Origin: SLFT01 sp964493075
GTDB taxonomy: Bacteria; Hydrogenedentota; Hydrogenedentia; Hydrogenedentales; CAITNO01
Length of the DNA stretch: 19,940 bases
Reading direction: 5' to 3'
NCBI GenBank assembly: GCA_964493075.1
Contig: CAZBNU010000063.1
Location: 1 to 19,940, forward strand
How positions within the stretch are numbered: the first letter of the stretch is position 1; each line of letters starts with the position of its first letter. The notes beneath the pieces are model-generated. The model was given only the letters and a program-made list of their open reading frames with translations, had not been told where the DNA came from and searched no databases. Position numbers and translations under genes: made by a program. Positions 15,293 through 19,940 of this stretch are shown here, piece by piece.

Positions 15293-16846
15293 TTAGATTA
15301 CAGGCTGCTGGCTCATGGTGGTGACGGGGCTTTCGAGCCAATCGTCCAGGCTTTCATCTTCTGTCGCTGCACCCTCGGTTACGGCTGCGGCTGCGTCCTC
15401 TACTGCCCCAGCGGCATCTTCCACTACTTCCGCTGCGCCTTCAACCACTTCTGCTGCGGCTTCCACTGCTTCGTCAGCAACCGCTTCCACGGCTTCCGCT
15501 GCTTCGGCGGTGGCTTCAGGAGCTTCTTCTACAACTGCTTCGCCAACCGCTTCGGCTGCTTCGGCTGTTTCTTCCACCGCTTCACCGACAGCTTCCACTG
15601 CTTCTTCGACTTCAGCAGCGACGGGCGGATCAATGGTCACTTCTTCTACAACGGCATCCTTGGGAGCGTCGGCATCACAACTGGCTTCTTTGGCCGCTGC
15701 ATTCGGTACGGCCAGCCACAGGCCCGTGCTTACCACAACGAGCGCCACGGAAACGGCAAGAGCAATCTTCATGCTCTGGCGGATGGAAAGGGAAGCGGCA
15801 AATTTACCGATAAGCATGGGAACAATGATGCCGCCCGAAAGACCGATGGCGAAAATCAGGCCGAACACACTGCCGCCGGTACCGTTCGCGATGGCATCGG
15901 TCTTGGCAAAGCAAACACCGACCAGTGTCGGAAAGATGGGTCCAAAGGAGAATCCGGCAAGAATCGTTCCAAGAATCCCGACTACGGGGCTGGGCGCATA
16001 AACCATCATGGCAATGGCAATAACGGCAACAATCGCAAGAGCAGGCACAATCATGGCAGGCTCGATACCGGTCAGGAAAATAGCGGTTATCAGACGGGCC
16101 GCCATCAGGCTGATCCAGAAGGTGCTAAGGATAAGACCTGCGGACTTATCGCTCAGCGCATGGCTTTTGAGGTAGGTGGTAATAAAGCCGGCCATGGAGG
16201 ATTCCAAGGCAATGTAGCAAAACAGGGCGGCGCCACCAACCAACACGGCAGGATGGGTAAGCAAACCGATGGAGTCGGCAATAACAAAACCCTTGTCAGG
16301 TTCCGGGAACTTGGCAATGATGGCAAACACAATGGGGATAAACAAAAGGATACCAATAAGGCTAACCGTTTTCTTGTAACCCATGGTACCAAGGAGCATG
16401 GCAATGATGGTGGGGGCCAGAAATGCGCCGAGACCGAAAAAGACGTTCAGCAGATTTGACGCGCGCGCCGGATCCTGACCGCCAAAGAGCACGGAAAGTC
16501 CCAGCGTGTTGCCAACGGTATTCACGCACATGGCAGCAATACCCAGTAACAGGCACGCCACAATGGCGCTGCCATAAGAACGTGCGCTGGCAAGAAGCAG
16601 CACACAGCTGCCGCCAAGGACGAAGCCCACCAATGCTATTATTCTGAAACCAAACATGTCGGTCAGTGGGCCAATAATAAGCACCGCTACCAGACAACTG
16701 AACATGAGCGCGGAGATGAGGGTGCCGACTTTGGCATCATCAATGTTGAGTTCTTCTGCAAGTTTCAGTTTCACGCTGCCCAGGATGGAGAACACAACAC
16801 CCAGGGAAAACACACCAGAAAAGGCAACTAACATGACGGGGGACAT
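15293..16846 (-). CDS. MFS transporter with long acidic C-terminal tail
   Basis: This is a 517-residue protein. Residues 1 to about 385 hold roughly 12 hydrophobic segments of a major facilitator transporter, with PLTDMFGFRIIALVGF as the loop 2-3 signature region. A central segment has ALESSMAGFITTYLK. The pattern is nearest to sugar/nucleoside-type MFS proteins (FHS-like), but the substrate is not readable. Residues 387-517 are a hydrophilic tail very rich in Ala, Glu and Val, with one Lys and no Arg. Its repeats have periods of 14 and 7, and it ends in DESLDDWLESPVTT. Tails of this length are unusual for MFS proteins, whose termini normally face the cytoplasm. AGGAG 7 bases before the ATG supports the start. 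The gene stands alone, with a promoter candidate about 155 bases upstream and a hairpin downstream. Confidence 0.9.
   Translation of the reverse strand: MSPVMLVAFSGVFSLGVVFSILGSVKLKLAEELNIDDAKVGTLISALMFSCLVAVLIIGPLTDMFGFRIIALVGFVLGGSCVLLLASARSYGSAIVACLLLGIAAMCVNTVGNTLGLSVLFGGQDPARASNLLNVFFGLGAFLAPTIIAMLLGTMGYKKTVSLIGILLFIPIVFAIIAKFPEPDKGFVIADSIGLLTHPAVLVGGAALFCYIALESSMAGFITTYLKSHALSDKSAGLILSTFWISLMAARLITAIFLTGIEPAMIVPALAIVAVIAIAMMVYAPSPVVGILGTILAGFSFGPIFPTLVGVCFAKTDAIANGTGGSVFGLIFAIGLSGGIIVPMLIGKFAASLSIRQSMKIALAVSVALVVVSTGLWLAVPNAAAKEASCDADAPKDAVVEEVTIDPPVAAEVEEAVEAVGEAVEETAEAAEAVGEAVVEEAPEATAEAAEAVEAVADEAVEAAAEVVEGAAEVVEDAAGAVEDAAAAVTEGAATEDESLDDWLESPVTTMSQQPVI
15365..15613 (-). repeat. Repetitive coding DNA for the Ala/Glu/Val tail
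   Basis: This encodes residues 412-494 of the MFS protein. EAVGEAV recurs 14 residues apart (418 and 432). AEVVEGA, AEVVEDA and AGAVEDA then follow at a 7-residue period. At the DNA level the block is full of degenerate copies of gcttc/gcttcgg on the plus strand, a pattern that expands and contracts by slippage. It also opens a spurious Ser/Thr/Ala-rich frame on the plus strand. Confidence 0.75.
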
Positions 16847-17001
16847 GGCTTAACTCCTGTTTTAGTCCCGAAAATCAGCCCGACCCGGGACCGGGGTTAA
16901 AAGTTTTTTTCGCTCCGTTGACACTGTGCGACACGTCACTATCGCTACCACACAATGTTTCTCGGAACACACACACTTAACACTATCCTGACACAACCCA
17001 A

Positions 17002-17031
17002 GTTATACGTTAACCGCCCTGCAAATTTCAA
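17002..17031 (-). promoter_or_regulatory. Promoter candidate for the MFS gene
   Basis: On the minus strand TTGAAA (17026-17031) and TATAAC (17002-17007) are 18 bases apart, a good match to a sigma-70 promoter. It would give a leader of about 150 bases containing a GC-rich segment. Found by eye. Confidence 0.35.
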
Positions 17032-17079
17032 ATAATTTCTGGTGACGTAAGAGGTCCGCAAAAATAATGGCGGCTTATG

Positions 17080-17144
17080 TTGCAAGGCAACGCAGCAGAG
17101 ATGCTGCGTCTACGTTGTTTGATGAGATCGCTAGCGCATGTGCG
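17080..17144. repeat. Cluster of short palindromes, REP-like
   Basis: TTGC-AAG-GCAA (17080-17090) directly abuts CGCAGCA-GAGA-TGCTGCG (17091-17108), a perfect 7-bp stem with a GAGA loop. The perfect palindrome CGCTAGCG (17129-17136) follows and overlaps CGCATGTGCG (17135-17144). The set looks like a REP or BIME-type intergenic element. It could alternatively be an operator region, since it lies between divergent promoters. Copy number elsewhere cannot be seen here. Confidence 0.45.
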
Positions 17145-17171
17145 TTCAGTCCAACAATTTTTACGTATCCG

Positions 17172-17202
17172 TTGTCAGGCCTACCCCCTTCTGTCCTATA
17201 AT
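17172..17202 (+). promoter_or_regulatory. Promoter candidate for the 892-residue exported protein
   Basis: TATAAT (17197-17202) is a perfect -10 box. TTGTCA (17172-17177) matches 5 of 6 -35 bases, but the spacer is 19 bases, slightly long. The start codon is 36 bases downstream. Confidence 0.45.
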
Positions 17203-17237
17203 GCCTTTGTTCGTGTTACCCAAAAGGATCAAAGGAT

Positions 17238-19916
17238 ATGACTACACGTTTCCTCTTTGTGCTGTGTTGTGCGCTTATCACCAGCGCCGCGTTTGCAGAA
17301 TCCGTGATGCTCTATGATTTCACGAAGGGCATGCACGGCTGGACGGGCAATCCCCGTGTGAAGGATATGACCATTACCGACGAGGGACTGGCCTTTACCT
17401 GTACCGGGCTTGATCCGTGGATTGAAAGCCCGGTTGTGGAAAACATGCCCATGAACGACCGGGTACGCATCACGGTGCGCATGAAAAGTACGGCGGACCG
17501 TAGCGGTGAATTTTTCTTCGGTCCCAGATTTGCGCCGGAAGACAGTGCACGGTTCCTGCCCAATCCAGACGGCGAGTGGCATGAGTATTCCGTCCTGCTG
17601 CCTGCGCAGCCGGAGGGTACGCGGTTGAGACTGGATCCCTCCCTGAATAACGGCGCGATTACCGTGGCGTGGATCAAGGCCGAGGCATTGCGTCCGCTGA
17701 TTACAACGACATTTGAAGCGCCCAAGCCCATTACTTTCCATCAGTCCCTGGAAGTTGTCTCCGAAAATGTAACTCTGCGGCATAACGGCGCGGACTGGGA
17801 CGGCTATGCGTTGTACGTGGATGATGCGCTCATGGCGATGGGGCACAGCGACAGTGCGCTGGGATTTCTGGTGGATGGCAAGCCGGTGATGTTCCCTTTG
17901 CGCGATGCGAAAGTGACTGCTGCAACTGATGCCGGAGTATTGACTGTTGAGGCTGCCTTCACAGATTCAGACGGTACAACCTGGAAACTAACCCGCACTA
18001 TAAGATCCCATTCCCAGCCGGGAACGCTGGAGGTGCAGACTTCTATCACGGTGAACGCAGACAAGGAACTGTATCACCTGCCGTGGCTGACACTGTTCCC
18101 CGGACTGGGTTCCTTTGGTGAAGAAAAGAACCAGGCTTTGTTGCCGGGCGTGGAATATCTCGAAAACGAACCGAGCAGCAGCGAAGCCGATTTCAATGCG
18201 GCACAGGCGGATCGCCGCATCGTGGATGATTATAAACTGACGCTGCCCCTGATGGCACTGCAGCAGGAAGGTCGTTATATCGGTGTGTTGTGGAACCGCG
18301 CTGATCATCCGGCGGCGGTATTTGATTCGCCCGACCGTGTATTTAATTCCGGCGCACATCTTATGGGCCTGTGGCATCCCGGCGTGGGTGAGGACCGGTT
18401 GGAGAATGAGTTTTCCGTTTTCGGTACGTTCACGCTTAAAAAAGACACACCGCTGCAAATGACATTCTCTTTCCTCGGCGGGAAAGGCGATAGCCTGGCA
18501 GCGGTATCGCAGCATTACATTGCCATGCGTGGGTTGCCGGAAGTGCAGGGACTGTCCCCCAGTGGACTGTCCCAAGATGACTTCAACCATGCCCGACGTC
18601 TGCTCGCTGCGGGCTGGCTGGATTCCGATCTTCATGAAGACGGCCTTTGGCGGCATGCTTTGTGGGGCGATAACTTCAAGCCGCAATCTGCGGCAGATGC
18701 GCCCGCCTTCATGCTCTGGCTAGCCCGGCATACTGACGACACCACGCTGGCAACAAGACTGCGTGAGGCGGCAAAGCACGGTTTGTCGCGCCTGAACCCG
18801 CCGGATCATTATGAGGCAAGCGTGTCCCATGTGAAGCGGCCAGCGCCCATTCTGCTTTTCGGCAGTATCGAAAACAACGTGGCGCGCATGGTGGATGCTG
18901 CCCGACATGCGCTTGGACAGTTTGACGAACAGGGGTTGCGCCGGTATCATCAGCCCGACCCGGAACGGCCTGATTACAGCCGCACCCATTTCGCCGACCA
19001 TGCCAACGGGTACAACGCTCAGGTGCTGGAACCCATCCTGGCGGCGGCGGTTTTTTCCGGCGACCAGGCCCTTGCCGAAGCCGGGCTGCGGCTGCTGGAC
19101 AAACAAACCGCCCACTATGCCAATACGGTTCCCCGTGGCGCGCAAACCTGGGAAATGCCCCTCCATACGCCGGACATCCTCGGTTCAGCAAACCTCATTC
19201 GCACCTACGTGCTGGGCTACCTGCTGTCGGGACATGAGGACTACATTGAGCAGGCGCGGTACTGGGCGTGGACAGGCATCCCGCTGATCTACCTCGACCC
19301 GCCGGTGGAAGCGCCCGTCGGTATCTATGCCACCATCGCCGTGGTGGGCGCTACCAGTTGGATTGCGCCGAACTGGGTGGGACAGCCTGTGCAATGGTGC
19401 GGTCTGGTGTACCGTTCGGCGCTGCACGACCTGGCGCGCCTGGATACGGAACAAGGCACGTTCTGGGAAAAAACGGCTAACGGCATCACCCTCAGCGGCC
19501 TGCAGCAGACCTTCCCGCTGGACGATGAAAAACGGCAGGGACTACTGCCCGACTTCTTCCACCTGCGCGAACAGGTCAGCGACGGTCCCGCCATCAGTCC
19601 GGGCACAGTGCAGGCAGGTCTCGCAGAGGCCTACGGCAAGACGCCCTATTACACCACGGCACGACTCAACGCAAAAAATGTGCTGCTCCACGTCCCCGGC
19701 GACGTTGCCGATGTGAAAAGCAGCGGCAATACCCTGACCGCGACTATCACTGGCTGGGCATCCGAACCCTACTGGATTCGCATCACCAACGTGACGCCCA
19801 ATACAACCGCAACATGGAACAACACTGCCCCGATTGAATCGGTTTATGACGAAAAGTATGGCGCATTAAACCTGCGCATCGAAGGAAGCGGTACGCTGTT
19901 ACTTGGCAACCTATAA
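17238..19916 (+). CDS. Exported jelly-roll/supersandwich/alpha-toroid protein, putative glycan-active enzyme
   Basis: This 892-residue protein has a signal peptide at residues 1-20 (TTRF, Leu/Val core, cleavage after Ala-Phe-Ala). Residues 21 to about 150 resemble a carbohydrate-binding jelly roll (VMLYDFTKGMHGWTG, DGEWHEYSVLLP). About 160-430 look like a galactose-mutarotase-like supersandwich. About 440-790 are helical with aromatic motifs (YWAWTGIPLIYLDPP, GQPVQWCGLVYRSALH, HFADHANGYNAQ), as in six-hairpin glycosidases and lyases. The C-terminus is beta-rich. Domain order suggests a polysaccharide lyase or glycoside hydrolase, but I cannot assign a family or catalytic residues. His and Asp in HFADHANGYN are worth testing. 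AAAAGGA at 17222-17228, 9 bases upstream, supports the start. It is transcribed alone in the window. It shares general layout but no obvious motif with the exported protein at 2000-4909. Confidence 0.75.
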   Translation: MTTRFLFVLCCALITSAAFAESVMLYDFTKGMHGWTGNPRVKDMTITDEGLAFTCTGLDPWIESPVVENMPMNDRVRITVRMKSTADRSGEFFFGPRFAPEDSARFLPNPDGEWHEYSVLLPAQPEGTRLRLDPSLNNGAITVAWIKAEALRPLITTTFEAPKPITFHQSLEVVSENVTLRHNGADWDGYALYVDDALMAMGHSDSALGFLVDGKPVMFPLRDAKVTAATDAGVLTVEAAFTDSDGTTWKLTRTIRSHSQPGTLEVQTSITVNADKELYHLPWLTLFPGLGSFGEEKNQALLPGVEYLENEPSSSEADFNAAQADRRIVDDYKLTLPLMALQQEGRYIGVLWNRADHPAAVFDSPDRVFNSGAHLMGLWHPGVGEDRLENEFSVFGTFTLKKDTPLQMTFSFLGGKGDSLAAVSQHYIAMRGLPEVQGLSPSGLSQDDFNHARRLLAAGWLDSDLHEDGLWRHALWGDNFKPQSAADAPAFMLWLARHTDDTTLATRLREAAKHGLSRLNPPDHYEASVSHVKRPAPILLFGSIENNVARMVDAARHALGQFDEQGLRRYHQPDPERPDYSRTHFADHANGYNAQVLEPILAAAVFSGDQALAEAGLRLLDKQTAHYANTVPRGAQTWEMPLHTPDILGSANLIRTYVLGYLLSGHEDYIEQARYWAWTGIPLIYLDPPVEAPVGIYATIAVVGATSWIAPNWVGQPVQWCGLVYRSALHDLARLDTEQGTFWEKTANGITLSGLQQTFPLDDEKRQGLLPDFFHLREQVSDGPAISPGTVQAGLAEAYGKTPYYTTARLNAKNVLLHVPGDVADVKSSGNTLTATITGWASEPYWIRITNVTPNTTATWNNTAPIESVYDEKYGALNLRIEGSGTLLLGNL

Positions 19917-19940
19917 CCACGGCGTGTTAAACTGAATACA

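Larger units (their letters stand above)
16847..17237. other. Divergent intergenic region with palindromes, no gene seen
   Basis: These 391 bases separate the MFS gene and the plus-strand toroid gene. They hold a promoter candidate on each strand, a GC-rich stretch (about 16877-16900) inside the MFS leader, and a cluster of short palindromes at 17080-17144. No ORF with protein character is present. Confidence 0.6.

Noticed and set aside
15315..16001. 228-codon Ser/Thr/Ala-rich frame on the plus strand
   Set aside because: It is antisense to the Ala/Glu/Val-rich tail and the end of the MFS gene. Its composition is a mirror of that repeat, and it lacks a ribosome-binding site.

Overview
The window looks like chromosomal DNA of a Gram-negative-type bacterium. 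It combines HflK/HflC, a full-length FtsK and a RodZ-like protein with several Sec-exported carbohydrate-active or esterase-like proteins. The FAD_oxidored-type oxidoreductase next to secreted glycan enzymes is a combination typical of the Planctomycetes/Verrucomicrobia/Lentisphaerae (PVC) and Hydrogenedentota range. That placement is inferred from gene content only; there is no rRNA or marker gene to confirm it. I see no phage, transposase, CRISPR, tRNA or rRNA gene. Ten genes are complete and one is cut by the left edge.

Layout. (1) Bases 1-8035, plus strand: a tight four-gene run. It contains an FAD-dependent oxidoreductase (5'-truncated), a large exported beta-sandwich plus alpha-toroid protein of unknown activity, an exported alpha/beta hydrolase and an exported GH31-type glycoside hydrolase. 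Spacings are +16, -14 and +44 bases, so this is very probably one operon for attacking a glycan or glycoconjugate. (2) 8273-10380, minus strand: hflK-hflC, coupled by an ATGA overlap, with an extended -10 promoter candidate upstream. (3) 10586-11746, plus strand: an exported PAF-acetylhydrolase/dienelactone-hydrolase-like protein, divergent from hflKC. (4) 11771-14943, minus strand: ftsK (TTG start) followed by a short RodZ-like HTH membrane protein, again coupled by ATGA. (5) 15293-16846, minus strand: an MFS transporter with an unusual 131-residue acidic, heptad-repetitive C-terminal tail. Its mRNA probably ends in a 31-bp imperfect hairpin. (6) 17238-19916, plus strand: a second large exported beta/alpha-toroid protein with its own promoter candidate.

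How the parts relate. The housekeeping membrane genes (hflKC for control of FtsH proteolysis; ftsK and the RodZ-like protein for chromosome segregation, division and shape) sit between two blocks of exported glycan-directed proteins. The MFS transporter could import a released product, but nothing in the sequence ties it to a substrate. The least explained items are the two large toroid proteins, the acidic tail of the transporter, an interlocking double-helix motif at 15147-15180, and a run of palindromes at 17080-17144.
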